In this document: positions 1-6,282 of the stretch, piece by piece
How the letters are laid out: each line of letters begins with the position of its first letter
How positions within the stretch are numbered: the stretch's first letter is position 1
Assembly (NCBI GenBank): GCA_029258695.1
Contig: JARIBR010000184.1
Location: 1-10,392, forward strand
Origin: Quadrisphaera sp.
GTDB taxonomy: Bacteria; Actinomycetota; Actinomycetes; Actinomycetales; Quadrisphaeraceae
Reading direction: 5' to 3'
Length of the DNA: 10,392 nt
The notes under the pieces: generated by a model
Told to the model about the DNA's origin: nothing
Databases searched by the model: none
What the model saw: only the letters and a program-made list of their open reading frames with translations
Made by a program: the position numbers and the translations under genes

Positions 1-1
1 G

Positions 2-112
2 GTCAACGGCGCGGTCGAGGCCCACGAGGGCGAGCACACCGGCCAGCCGGCCCACGCGACGCTGCGCGTCCCGCCGCTCGGCGCGGTGTTCCTCGTGCGC
101 GACGAGGACTGA
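2..112 (+). CDS. glgB: C-terminal end of probable 1,4-alpha-glucan branching enzyme (partial)
   Basis: Only the last 36 codons and the TGA stop are present; the 5' part lies left of the window. The frame reads through to a C-terminus containing RVPPLGAVFLV, which resembles the final beta-strand of the all-beta C-terminal domain of GH13 glycogen branching enzymes, where a Pro-Pro-Leu/Met-(Gly/Ala) motif near the end is common. GlgB would transfer alpha-1,4 glucan segments to form alpha-1,6 branches in cytoplasmic glycogen. Context supports the call: in M. tuberculosis glgB (Rv1326c) converges on a thioredoxin-like gene (Rv1324), the same arrangement as here. With so little sequence, another GH13 enzyme such as a trehalose synthase or maltosyltransferase cannot be excluded. 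Confidence 0.6.
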   Translation, partial: VNGAVEAHEGEHTGQPAHATLRVPPLGAVFLVRDED

Positions 113-125
113 GCGGCCGAGCACG

Positions 126-161
126 GAAGGGTCCCGCACCCTCACGGGTGCGGGGCCCTTC
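126..161. terminator. Bidirectional hairpin terminator between convergent genes
   Basis: A 16-bp stem pairs 126-141 with 146-161 around the 4-base loop TCAC (142-145). All pairs are Watson-Crick except one G-T wobble. It lies between the stop of the glgB-like gene (112) and the stop of the convergent TPR gene (182). No T-tract follows on either strand, which is usual for GC-rich actinobacterial terminators. Its length and position make it the best-supported terminator in the window. Confidence 0.85.
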
Positions 162-181
162 GGCTCAGGACAGCGCGGGGC

Positions 182-1153
182 TCAGAACAGCGCCGTCGTC
201 ATCGCCCGGCGACCCGCGACGACCTCGGGGGCGTCCGGACCGGCGACGTCGAACAGCTCCAGCAGGCGCGTGCGCACCCGGTCGCGGTCCTCACCGGAGG
301 TACGGCGAAGCACCTCCACGAGGCGGGCGAACGCGTCGGCGAGGTGCCCGCCGGCGACGTCCACGTCGGCCACCGCGAGCGCGGCGTCCACGTCGTCCGG
401 ACCGGCGGCGGCCGCCGCGCGCACCGCGGCGAGGTCGGCCCCGGCGAGGCGCTGCAGCAGCCGCACGCGGGCCACCCCGGTGAGGGCGGCCGCGTCCTGC
501 GGGTCAGCGGCCAGGGCCTGCCGGTAGGCGTCCATCGCCGCGTCGGTGTCCCCGCGCTCCAGGGCGGCGAGCGCCTCGGCCTCCAGCGGGGGGACCGCGG
601 GCTCCTCGTCGGCGCCACCGGCCTCCCCCGGGTCCGCCAGCTGTCCGCTCACGCCGTTCTGGGCGGCCATCGCCAGGAGCGCGTCGAGGACGGGCACCAC
701 CTGCTCGCGCGGCTGCTCACCGGTGAACAGGGGCACCGGCTGGCCCTTGACCACCGCCACGACGGTGGGCACCGACTGCACCTGGAAGGCCCCGGCGACC
801 TGCGGTGAGGTGTCGACGTCGACGACGCCGAGCAGCCAGCGTCCGGCGCCCTCCCCGGCCAGCTCGACGAGCACGGCCGACGCCCGGCCCGTGGGGTCGG
901 CGGCAGAGGACGTGAGCGCGATGACCACCGGCACGGTGGCCGAGAGCTGGACGACGTCGTTGAACGTCGCGTCGCTGACCTCGACGACGAAGGGAGACGT
1001 GCCCTGCTCGCGCGGCGACGACGCGCCGGTCGGCGACGGGGCCCCGGGGCCCGTCGCCGTGGCTGCGGCGCCGGGCGCGGGCCGGCGGGACATGCCCGAG
1101 AGGTCGACGGCGCCTCGGAGGTTGAGGCGGGGTCCGGTGGGTCCTTGGCTCAT
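182..1153 (-). CDS. Thioredoxin-fold/TPR protein of the YbbN (CnoX) type, lacking CxxC
   Basis: This 323-aa cytoplasmic protein has a Gly/Ala/Pro-rich N-terminus (residues 1-52), a thioredoxin-like fold (about 55-165), and a helical C-terminal half with at least one recognisable TPR (about 188-222, with the ALERGDTDAAMDAYRQAL pattern). The cis-proline strand of thioredoxin is present (SVPTVVAV, 127-134), as is the LLGVVDVD strand (107-114). At the active-site position, however, it reads SSAADPTGRA, so both redox cysteines are gone. E. coli YbbN/CnoX, a holdase and co-chaperone, has the same Trx-plus-TPR layout and also lacks a normal CxxC. I infer a role in protein quality control, not disulfide exchange. 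The ATG start at 1153 has GAGAGGA upstream. It sits 22 bases after the preceding gene and is the last gene of its cluster. It corresponds in position to M. tuberculosis Rv1324. Confidence 0.85.
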   Translation of the reverse strand: MSQGPTGPRLNLRGAVDLSGMSRRPAPGAAATATGPGAPSPTGASSPREQGTSPFVVEVSDATFNDVVQLSATVPVVIALTSSAADPTGRASAVLVELAGEGAGRWLLGVVDVDTSPQVAGAFQVQSVPTVVAVVKGQPVPLFTGEQPREQVVPVLDALLAMAAQNGVSGQLADPGEAGGADEEPAVPPLEAEALAALERGDTDAAMDAYRQALAADPQDAAALTGVARVRLLQRLAGADLAAVRAAAAAGPDDVDAALAVADVDVAGGHLADAFARLVEVLRRTSGEDRDRVRTRLLELFDVAGPDAPEVVAGRRAMTTALF

Positions 1154-1175
1154 GCCCGCATCCTCTCCCAGCCCC

Positions 1176-3164
1176 TCAGCCCAGGTTCACGGCGGTGACG
1201 TCGCGCTCACCCCCGACGAGCTCCAGGGCGCGCTCCCCCGCTCCCTCACCCGATCCCTGCGCGGCGGGAGGGATCGTCACGACCACGGTCTCGGCGGTGG
1301 TGAGCTCCTGCGACGACGCGGTCGGCGCCCCGGCGATCGCCGCCAGCGTGGGGGTCAGCGTGAGCGTCGAGCCCTGGGCGTTGGGCACGAGGGACTGCAC
1401 GCCGTCGATGACGGCGATGACGACGGCGCCGCCGTCGTCCGTGCGCAGCGCCCAGGTCTGCCCCTCGCGCGGGGTGTGCGCCGCGGCGTAGTCCACGAAC
1501 CTCCCGCTCGCCTCCTCCTGCTGGACCTGCTCGGTGAGGACGGTGTTGCTGAAGGGGCTGTCCGCGAAGCCCGCGGCGTGCGGGGAGCCCGGCCCGGCGG
1601 TCAGGACGTCCGCGAGGTCGGCCACGACCTGCGCGGGCGGTGAGACGAGGTCGTCGGCGTCGAGCGGGACGGGCTCGACGGTGCCGCCCTCGGCCACCAG
1701 CGCCGGGAACGAGGCGCCGGGGAGGAGGTTGGACCGGGCGACGACCTTGTAGTCCTCGCGCGCGGTGGTCTGCTGGAGCACCTCGAGGATCGGCACCGGC
1801 TCGGCGGCCGGGGCGACGTCGCCCTCTCCCTCCGCGCTCTCGACCTCGGCGTCAGGCTCCGGCTCGGCCTCCGGCGCCTGCGCGTCAGGCTGCTGACCGG
1901 CTCCCGGCGTCTCCGGGGCCGCCTCCGGCTCGCCCTCCGGCGTCTCCGGGTTCTGCGGCGCCTCCTCGGCCTCCGCAGGCTCCGGGACCTCCGGTCTCGT
2001 GACGACCACGGCGTACCGCGGCCAGTCGCCCGCCTCGGGCACGGCGGTGACGAGCAGCTCACCGCCGAGCGGGCGCACCGGCGGTTCGGCCTGCGGGTCG
2101 CCGCCGTCGGCCCCCCGCACGGAGGCCGCCGCGCGGTACGCCGCACCGCGGGCGTCCAGGGGTGCGCCGGCCAGCCGCTGGCCGGCGAGCTCCGCGTCGA
2201 GCTGCGCGTCGGCCTCCTCGACGACGGGGACCACGCCTCCCTCGCCGTCCAGGACGCGCGCGACCTGGGCGTCGGTGAGCACCGGCGCCGGACCGGTCTC
2301 CTCGCGGGGCTGGAGGGTCAGCGGCTCCGGAGAGCTGCAACCTGCCAGGGTCAGCGCCCCGAGCACCGGGAGCGCCGCGAGCCGCCGCGCGGTACGGCCC
2401 GGCGCCGAGGGACCCGCTGAGGGACCCGCCGAGCCCGCGGACGAAGCGGCGCTCCCACCGGCCGGCACGGGCGGCACGGGCGCGGTGCCCGAGCTGCGCC
2501 GACGCCCCAGGACCATGAGCACCACGCCGACCAGCAGGGCCGCGCCGCCGCCGACGAGCAGGGGCAGGGCCCACGGGTTGGTCGCCTCGCTGGGCCACGT
2601 CACCGACAGCTCCTCCAGGCCGGTCCCCGGAGCGATCGCGACCACCTGGACGGGCTGCTCGTCGCGGGGGACCTCCAGGGTCACCGCTCCCTCGCCGGTC
2701 CGGGCGTCGAGCCACAGGTCGCTGCTCGCGGCCTCGGGCACCTCGGTCGAGGCCGCAGCCTCCACGCCGTCGACCACGAGGGTCTCGCCCTCGGGGCCCA
2801 CGCCGCCGATCGTCGCCGCCTCGACGGGCGGGTCGGCCTCCAGCCAGCCCTGCAGGTCCACGGCCCGCACCGTCGCCACCGTCACCTCGCCGGAGCCGGT
2901 CACCTCGACGCTCGCCGTCCCCTCACGGACCTCCAGGAGGCCGGGCGCCGTGACCACGGCGCGCGAGCCACCGAGCGCGCCCGTCGACGTCGCGGTGCTG
3001 GCGACCGGGAACGCCGTCGCCGCGGTGATCCCCGCGGCCAGGGCCAGCGCGCCCAGGACGGCGAGCACGAGCCCGACGACCAGCAGCCCCCGCCGGCGGC
3101 CCTGGGGGCGCACCTGCGCTCCGGAGCCGTCCTGCGTCGCCGGGGACGCCTGCTGCGCGCTCAC
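1176..3164 (-). CDS. Large membrane protein with internal lipobox, function unknown
   Basis: This 662-aa protein is of unrecognised function. Its C-terminal part may be the actinobacterial domain DUF8094 (from memory, not checked). Visible order: basic N-terminus; transmembrane helix at about 26-52; beta-rich, presumably extracytoplasmic region 53-197; transmembrane helix 198-220 ending in GRRR; Pro/Ser/Gly/Ala linker 224-258; a third hydrophobic stretch after an Arg pair (261-275) ending LTLAGCSS, a good lipobox with Cys276; then a hydrophilic C-terminal domain 277-662, interrupted by a Glu/Pro/Ala-rich low-complexity stretch at about 391-453. The start is GTG at 3164, whose GTGA overlaps the stop of the thiamine-binding gene. 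The frame stays open upstream to 3353, but that part is Arg-rich shadow of the upstream gene. Translational coupling to the upstream gene is likely. Confidence 0.8.
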   Translation of the reverse strand: MSAQQASPATQDGSGAQVRPQGRRRGLLVVGLVLAVLGALALAAGITAATAFPVASTATSTGALGGSRAVVTAPGLLEVREGTASVEVTGSGEVTVATVRAVDLQGWLEADPPVEAATIGGVGPEGETLVVDGVEAAASTEVPEAASSDLWLDARTGEGAVTLEVPRDEQPVQVVAIAPGTGLEELSVTWPSEATNPWALPLLVGGGAALLVGVVLMVLGRRRSSGTAPVPPVPAGGSAASSAGSAGPSAGPSAPGRTARRLAALPVLGALTLAGCSSPEPLTLQPREETGPAPVLTDAQVARVLDGEGGVVPVVEEADAQLDAELAGQRLAGAPLDARGAAYRAAASVRGADGGDPQAEPPVRPLGGELLVTAVPEAGDWPRYAVVVTRPEVPEPAEAEEAPQNPETPEGEPEAAPETPGAGQQPDAQAPEAEPEPDAEVESAEGEGDVAPAAEPVPILEVLQQTTAREDYKVVARSNLLPGASFPALVAEGGTVEPVPLDADDLVSPPAQVVADLADVLTAGPGSPHAAGFADSPFSNTVLTEQVQQEEASGRFVDYAAAHTPREGQTWALRTDDGGAVVIAVIDGVQSLVPNAQGSTLTLTPTLAAIAGAPTASSQELTTAETVVVTIPPAAQGSGEGAGERALELVGGERDVTAVNLG

Positions 3165-3574
3165 TGGCCCCGCCCCGGCTCGCCCTCGACGCGCTCGAGA
3201 GCGGCCTCGAGGCGCTCGACCTTGCCGTCGAGCTCGCCGCTGGTCCGGCCCGGGGTGGTGCGCAGGTCCGCCTTCAGCACCAGGGAGACGCGGTCCCCGT
3301 GGCGGGCGACGGCGTCGCAGGCCCGGCGCACGACGTCCATGCACTCGTCCCACGATCCCTCGATGGTCGTGAACATCGCGTCGGTGCGGTGCGGCAGCCC
3401 GGACTCGCGGACCACGCGCACGGCGTCGGCCACGGCGAGCGCCACCGAGGACTCCTGCGCGGCGTCGTCGGGGCTGCCGGCCCGTGGATCACCTCCGGGG
3501 CGGGCGATCGCGGCGGTCGTGGGGGCGACGGAGACGGCGACGAGCACGCCGTCACTGTAGGAGGCCACCGGCAC
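3161..3574 (-). CDS. MTH1187-family thiamine-binding protein
   Basis: This 137-aa protein carries the family core clearly: VLVAVSVAP near the N-terminus (10-18), VADAVRVVRESGLPHRTD (48-65), AMFTTIEGSWDECMDVV (66-82), VSLVLKADLR (96-105), and GELDGKVERLEAAL (113-126). Members are small cytoplasmic ferredoxin-like-fold proteins (Pfam Thiamine_BP, formerly DUF77) thought to bind thiamine; no enzymatic step is established. The first in-frame GTG after the hydrolase stop is at 3574, leaving a 5-base gap. GTG at 3568, 10 bases after a GAG element, and GTG at 3547, where many homologues begin, are possible starts. The open frame upstream to 3937 is rejected because it is Arg/Pro-rich and antiparallel to nothing conserved. 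The stop overlaps the next gene by 4 bases. No transporter or thiamine biosynthesis gene is nearby, so a pathway link is not visible. Confidence 0.88.
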   Translation of the reverse strand: MPVASYSDGVLVAVSVAPTTAAIARPGGDPRAGSPDDAAQESSVALAVADAVRVVRESGLPHRTDAMFTTIEGSWDECMDVVRRACDAVARHGDRVSLVLKADLRTTPGRTSGELDGKVERLEAALERVEGEPGRGQ

Positions 3575-3579
3575 CCCGC

Positions 3580-4305
3580 TCAACCGTCGGAGCGGGCCTC
3601 CACCCACTCGCGGGCCAGCGGGCTGCTGCCGGGCACCAGCGTCTCGGCGATCTCGTCGAGGGCCCGACGCACCTGGGTCTCCCCCACCCAGAGGTGCTTC
3701 GCCCCCTCGACGGGGACCACCTGGCACTGGCTCAGCGCCGCGAAGGCGCCCACGGCGGCGTCGGGGCGCAGGAAGTCGTCGTGCTCGGGGATCAGCGCGC
3801 GCACCGGCTTCCCCGACTCCGTCCACGCCTGGAGCGCGGCGCGTGGCGACCAGCGCAGCGGCGGGCTGAGCAGCACGGCGCCCTCGACGGACGGGTCGAG
3901 ACCGTGGGTGAGCGCCAGGTCGGTGCCGAAGGACCACCCCACCAGCCAGCGGTGCGGCAGGCCGTGGAACTCCGCGAGCTCGATCGCCGCGGCGACGTCG
4001 TAGCGCTCGGCGTCCCCGCCGTCGAAGGTGCCGCTCGAGGTGCCGCGCTCGCTGGTGGTGCCGCGGGTGTTGAAGCGCAGGACCGCGATGCCGGCGAGGG
4101 CGGGCAGCCGCCAGGCGGCCTTGCGGAAGACGTGGCTGTCCATCGAGCCACCCTCGGTGGGCAGCGGGTGGAGGCAGATCGCCGTCGCCAGCGGTTCGGA
4201 GCCCTCCGGCAGCGCCAGCTCCCCGACGAGCACCTCACCGTCGGCGGTGGTCAGCTCGATGTCCTCGCGGCGCGCGGGCAGGGACGTCGACGATCGGATC
4301 TCCAC
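3580..4305 (-). CDS. Alpha/beta-fold hydrolase
   Basis: This 241-aa protein has the alpha/beta-hydrolase landmarks: strand plus oxyanion-hole segment ATAICLHPLP (40-49), VLRFNTRGTTSE (75-86), nucleophile elbow GWSFG with Ser125, acid candidates Asp176 or Asp177 in PEHDDF (173-178), and base His204 in GAKHLW (201-206). The complete triad suggests an active serine hydrolase in the cytoplasm. It lacks a signal peptide or membrane helix. The HPxP segment and overall length resemble dienelactone-hydrolase or S33-like small hydrolases, but the substrate cannot be told. The start is GTG at 4305. No Shine-Dalgarno is visible upstream; instead a TAGCCT box ends 7 bases before the start, which suggests leaderless initiation. 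The next gene starts 5 bases after its stop, so the two are probably cotranscribed. Confidence 0.88.
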   Translation of the reverse strand: MEIRSSTSLPARREDIELTTADGEVLVGELALPEGSEPLATAICLHPLPTEGGSMDSHVFRKAAWRLPALAGIAVLRFNTRGTTSERGTSSGTFDGGDAERYDVAAAIELAEFHGLPHRWLVGWSFGTDLALTHGLDPSVEGAVLLSPPLRWSPRAALQAWTESGKPVRALIPEHDDFLRPDAAVGAFAALSQCQVVPVEGAKHLWVGETQVRRALDEIAETLVPGSSPLAREWVEARSDG

Positions 4306-4312
4306 GCGCGGA

Positions 4313-4318
4313 AGGCTA
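4313..4318 (-). promoter_or_regulatory. Candidate -10 box for leaderless hydrolase transcript
   Basis: On the minus strand TAGCCT (matching TANNNT) ends 7 bases before the GTG at 4305, the spacing expected if transcription starts on or next to the start codon. No Shine-Dalgarno lies in the gap, and no convincing -35 element is visible. The first three bases of the box are the TAG stop codon (4318-4316) of the upstream gene. This is inference from pattern only; such hexamers occur by chance. Confidence 0.4.
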
Positions 4319-4681
4319 CCGAGGGCGCCGTCGCCCCCGCGCGGCCCAGCAGGAGCGGTGCCAGTGGCGCCGCTCCCCCGCGGCCTGCTCGGCGCCGAAG
4401 AGGTGCTCGGTCGGCCAGGCCACGACGTGCGGGGTCCCGGGGGTGAGCACCTGGTCGCAGCCGGGGCAGCGGTAGGACTTGCCGGAGCGGCCCGGGCCGA
4501 TCTCGCGGACGTTCCACTCCCCGTCCGGCCACTCCTCGCGGCGGTGGTGGCCGCCGAGGACCCACGACAGGTCCGTCCCGCCCTCGGCGCCGGTGGCCCG
4601 GGCCCGCGGCGCGCCGTGACCCGATCGCCCGCGCCGCGCGGCAGAGCCCCCGCGGGGGTCGCGGCGGTGGGAGCGGGGCAC
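4316..4681 (-). CDS. Small putative zinc-ribbon protein (often annotated ATP/GTP-binding)
   Basis: This 121-aa soluble protein has a basic, low-complexity N-terminus (1-35), a conserved-looking middle [14 protein letters not shown] (51-64), then YRCPGCDQ (70-77), TPHVVAWP (83-90) and RRHWHRSCW (104-112). The Cys72-x2-Cys75 pair plus His106/His108 and Cys111 suggest one zinc-binding treble-clef or ribbon unit. Residues 62-69 (GPGRSGKS) match the Walker A pattern, which is probably why I recall actinobacterial relatives being named ATP/GTP-binding proteins. There is no Walker B or NTPase fold, so I consider that name unsupported. The start is GTG at 4681, 35 bases from the divergent nucS start. 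Its stop lies 10 bases before the hydrolase start. Function is unknown; a nucleic-acid or protein-binding role is only a guess. Confidence 0.75.
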   Translation of the reverse strand: MPRSHRRDPRGGSAARRGRSGHGAPRARATGAEGGTDLSWVLGGHHRREEWPDGEWNVREIGPGRSGKSYRCPGCDQVLTPGTPHVVAWPTEHLFGAEQAAGERRHWHRSCWAARGRRRPR

Positions 4682-4702
4682 CGGACCAGTGTGGGGCCCG
4701 CC

Positions 4703-4708
4703 TAGGCT
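4703..4708 (+). promoter_or_regulatory. Candidate -10 box for leaderless nucS transcript
   Basis: TAGGCT (matching TANNNT) ends 8 bases before the nucS GTG at 4717, and no Shine-Dalgarno lies between. This fits a leaderless mRNA, which is common in actinobacteria. No clear TTGAC-like -35 is visible about 17 bases upstream. The box overlaps the palindrome GCCTAGGC (4700-4707) in the 35-base divergent gap, so it may also be part of a shared control region. Confidence 0.45.
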
Positions 4709-4716
4709 GCTCGCCC

Positions 4717-5388
4717 GTGCGCCTGCTCATCGCCCGATGCTCCGTCGACTACGCCGGCCGCCTGACGTCCCACCTGCCCTCCGCGCTGCGGCTGCTCGTG
4801 GTGAAGGCGGACGGCTCCGTGCTCGTCCACGCCGACGGCGGCTCGTACAAGCCGCTCAACTGGATGTCGCCGCCGTGCCGCCTCGTCGAGGAGGAGACCG
4901 CGGACGCGATGACGTGGACGGTGACCAACAAGGCCGGCGAGACCCTGGTCGTGGCCATCGAGGAGGTCGTCCTCGACACCACCCACCCGCTGGGCGTCGA
5001 CCCGGGGCTGATGAAGGACGGCGTCGAGGCCCACCTGCAGGCGCTGCTCGCCGAGCACATCGAGACCCTGGGCCCGGGCCACCGCCTCGTGCGCCGGGAG
5101 TACCCGACGGCGATCGGGCCCGTGGACCTGCTCGCGCGCGACGGGGACGGCGCCACCGTGGCCGTGGAGGTCAAGCGGCGCGCCGAGATCGACGGCGTCG
5201 AGCAGCTGACCCGCTACCTCGAGCTGCTCAACCGCGATCCCCTCCTCGCCCCGGTCACCGGCGTGCTCGCCGCCCAGGAGATCCGGCCCCAGGCGCGCGT
5301 GCTGGCCCACGACCGGGGCATCGCCACCCTCGTCCTGGACTACGAGGCGCTGCGGGGCATCGACGACCCGTCGAGCCGGCTCTTCTGA
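4717..5388 (+). CDS. nucS: Mismatch-specific endonuclease NucS (EndoMS)
   Basis: This 223-aa protein is full length for the family. The N-terminal half (1-90) is the beta-sandwich DNA-binding and dimerisation region, including [12 protein letters not shown] (43-54). The C-terminal half is a RecB-like nuclease: Glu103 in KDGVEAHLQ, Asp137 in IGPVDLLAR (133-141), the E-x-K motif Glu151/Lys153 in VAVEVKRR, and the following [14 protein letters not shown] helix (161-174). NucS cuts both strands at mismatches such as G-T and G-G and is the non-canonical mismatch repair enzyme of most actinobacteria, which lack MutS/MutL. The C-terminus SRLF resembles the terminal tail through which corynebacterial NucS contacts the beta sliding clamp. 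The start is GTG with no Shine-Dalgarno and a -10-like box just upstream. A small membrane-protein gene follows 4 bases after the stop. Confidence 0.95.
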   Translation: MRLLIARCSVDYAGRLTSHLPSALRLLVVKADGSVLVHADGGSYKPLNWMSPPCRLVEEETADAMTWTVTNKAGETLVVAIEEVVLDTTHPLGVDPGLMKDGVEAHLQALLAEHIETLGPGHRLVRREYPTAIGPVDLLARDGDGATVAVEVKRRAEIDGVEQLTRYLELLNRDPLLAPVTGVLAAQEIRPQARVLAHDRGIATLVLDYEALRGIDDPSSRLF

Positions 5389-5392
5389 TCGG

Positions 5393-5806
5393 GTGGACGA
5401 TGGCCCGATGGTCCCGGGAGCGGTGGCAGCGCTGACGGCCTCCCCGGAGGCGACCCTGGCCGAACCGGGGGGTCAGGTGGGAGCCTCCGGGTCGTTCTTC
5501 ACGCTGCTCGTGGCGCCGTTCATGGCGCTGCTGGTGATCGTCGTGCTCGCCCTGCTGCTGCGCTGGGCGTTCTCGCACGGCTCGTCGGTGGTGGCGAGGC
5601 CGCCGACGGCGGGCGCGGAGGACGAGTACGGGATGCTCGTCACGGTCGCGGCGCCGGCCACCTTCATCGAGGCCGAGGCCGAACGCTCTCGTCTCGTCGC
5701 CGCTGGCGTGCGGGCCACCCTCGCACCCACCACCGACGGCCCACGGGTCCTCGTCTTCCCCCGGGACCTCGAGCGGGCCACCGCGATCCTGCGCGACGAG
5801 CGGTGA
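5393..5806 (+). CDS. Small membrane protein with DUF2007-like C-terminal domain
   Basis: This 137-aa protein has a short hydrophilic N-terminus, one strong transmembrane helix (about 35-59, SFFTLLVAPFMALLVIVVLA and on), and a soluble domain from about 77. That domain has the order strand (MLVTVAAP), helix (ATFIEAEAERSRLVAAGV), strand, then PRVLVFPRDLERATAIL (117-133). This resembles DUF2007, a small putative signal-transducing domain in which an initial strand is followed by an EA-E---L---G helix and a terminal V-V---DLE-A--IL. The biochemical role is unknown. The GTG start at 5393 lies 4 bases after the nucS stop, so cotranscription is likely. No good ribosome binding site is seen, and ATG at 5408 is an alternative start. 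It converges on the DUF2550 gene. Confidence 0.7.
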   Translation: MDDGPMVPGAVAALTASPEATLAEPGGQVGASGSFFTLLVAPFMALLVIVVLALLLRWAFSHGSSVVARPPTAGAEDEYGMLVTVAAPATFIEAEAERSRLVAAGVRATLAPTTDGPRVLVFPRDLERATAILRDER

Positions 5807-5808
5807 CC

Positions 5809-5847
5809 CACGGGCGCAGCGACGGCCCACGCGGGCCCGGGCCCGTG
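5809..5847. terminator. GC-rich inverted repeat between convergent genes, likely bidirectional terminator
   Basis: CACGGGC (5809-5815) pairs with GCCCGTG (5841-5847). Inside it an alternative stem forms, GGCCC (5824-5828) with GGGCC (5833-5837) and loop ACGC. ACGGCCC (5822-5828) can also pair with 5839-5846 with one bulge. It fills the 44-base gap between two convergent stop codons (5806 and 5851). No T-tract is present. Confidence 0.6.
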
Positions 5848-5850
5848 CTC

Positions 5851-6279
5851 TCAGCGCACCCCGGCGTCGCGCGGGGGCGCTGACTCCAGCCACGCGGCGA
5901 ACCCGGTGTAGGCGTCGTCGTCCATGAGCAGCTCGACCTCCTGGGAACCGGCCCGCAGCCGCACGACGATCCCGCCACCCCCACCCTCGATGCTCACGGG
6001 CTGGCGGGTCTCCACGGTGATCGCGCTGCGCCGGGCGCTCCATCCCGGTGCGGGGGACAGCGAGCGCGAGCGCCACCACCGCACGGTCTCGCTCCCGGTG
6101 CGGGCGACGCCGAACGCCCAGTGGGCGTGCGCGCCGCCGTCCCCGCAGCGCAGCGCGCAGTCGAACGTGCCCCGGCGGCGCGTCAGGGAGCGGAGCCGCA
6201 GCACCAGCACCAGGGCCGTGAGCGCGATGACGACGACCACGCTGGCGATCACCTGACCGGCGACCAGGAACACCATCAC
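5851..6279 (-). CDS. DUF2550 family membrane-anchored protein
   Basis: This 142-aa protein has one N-terminal transmembrane helix (about 4-28, rich in Val/Ile/Leu) followed by the basic stretch RLRSLTRRRGTFDCALR (28-44). A soluble domain follows, with WAFGVARTGSETVRWWRSRSLSP (54-76) and a C-terminal LLMDDDAYTGFAAWLESAPP (117-136). These match the actinobacterial DUF2550 pattern, found just after atpC in many genomes (Rv1312 in M. tuberculosis). Function is unknown. Three candidate start codons stand in a row, GTG-ATG-GTG (6279, 6276, 6273); I use the first. A G-rich stretch 9-14 bases upstream could serve as ribosome binding site but lies inside a hairpin stem. The gap from the atpC stop is 65 bases, so it may be the distal gene of the atp operon or separately controlled. 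Confidence 0.9.
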   Translation of the reverse strand: MMVFLVAGQVIASVVVVIALTALVLVLRLRSLTRRRGTFDCALRCGDGGAHAHWAFGVARTGSETVRWWRSRSLSPAPGWSARRSAITVETRQPVSIEGGGGGIVVRLRAGSQEVELLMDDDAYTGFAAWLESAPPRDAGVR

Positions 6280-6282
6280 CGT

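Noticed and set aside
546..1643. Plus-strand open frame opposite the thioredoxin/TPR gene and its neighbour
   Set aside because: It spans two real minus-strand genes and their gap, has Ser/Thr/Arg-biased composition and no recognisable domain.
3165..3353. N-terminal extension of the membrane protein to 3353
   Set aside because: The extension is Arg/Gly/Pro-rich out-of-frame readthrough of the thiamine-binding gene; GTG at 3164 with a GTGA overlap gives a normal basic N-terminus and helix.
1999..3372. Plus-strand 457-codon open frame opposite the membrane protein gene
   Set aside because: The minus-strand product has coherent membrane helices, a lipobox and a coupled start; the plus-strand product is Ser/Pro/Arg low complexity.
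3575..3937. Extension of the thiamine-binding protein upstream to 3937
   Set aside because: The first 121 residues are Arg/Pro shadow of the hydrolase gene; family similarity begins only at about 3574-3547.
5255..6079. Minus-strand 274-codon frame across nucS, the DUF2007-like gene and the DUF2550 gene
   Set aside because: It overlaps three better-supported genes and its product is Arg/Gly-rich with no domain.
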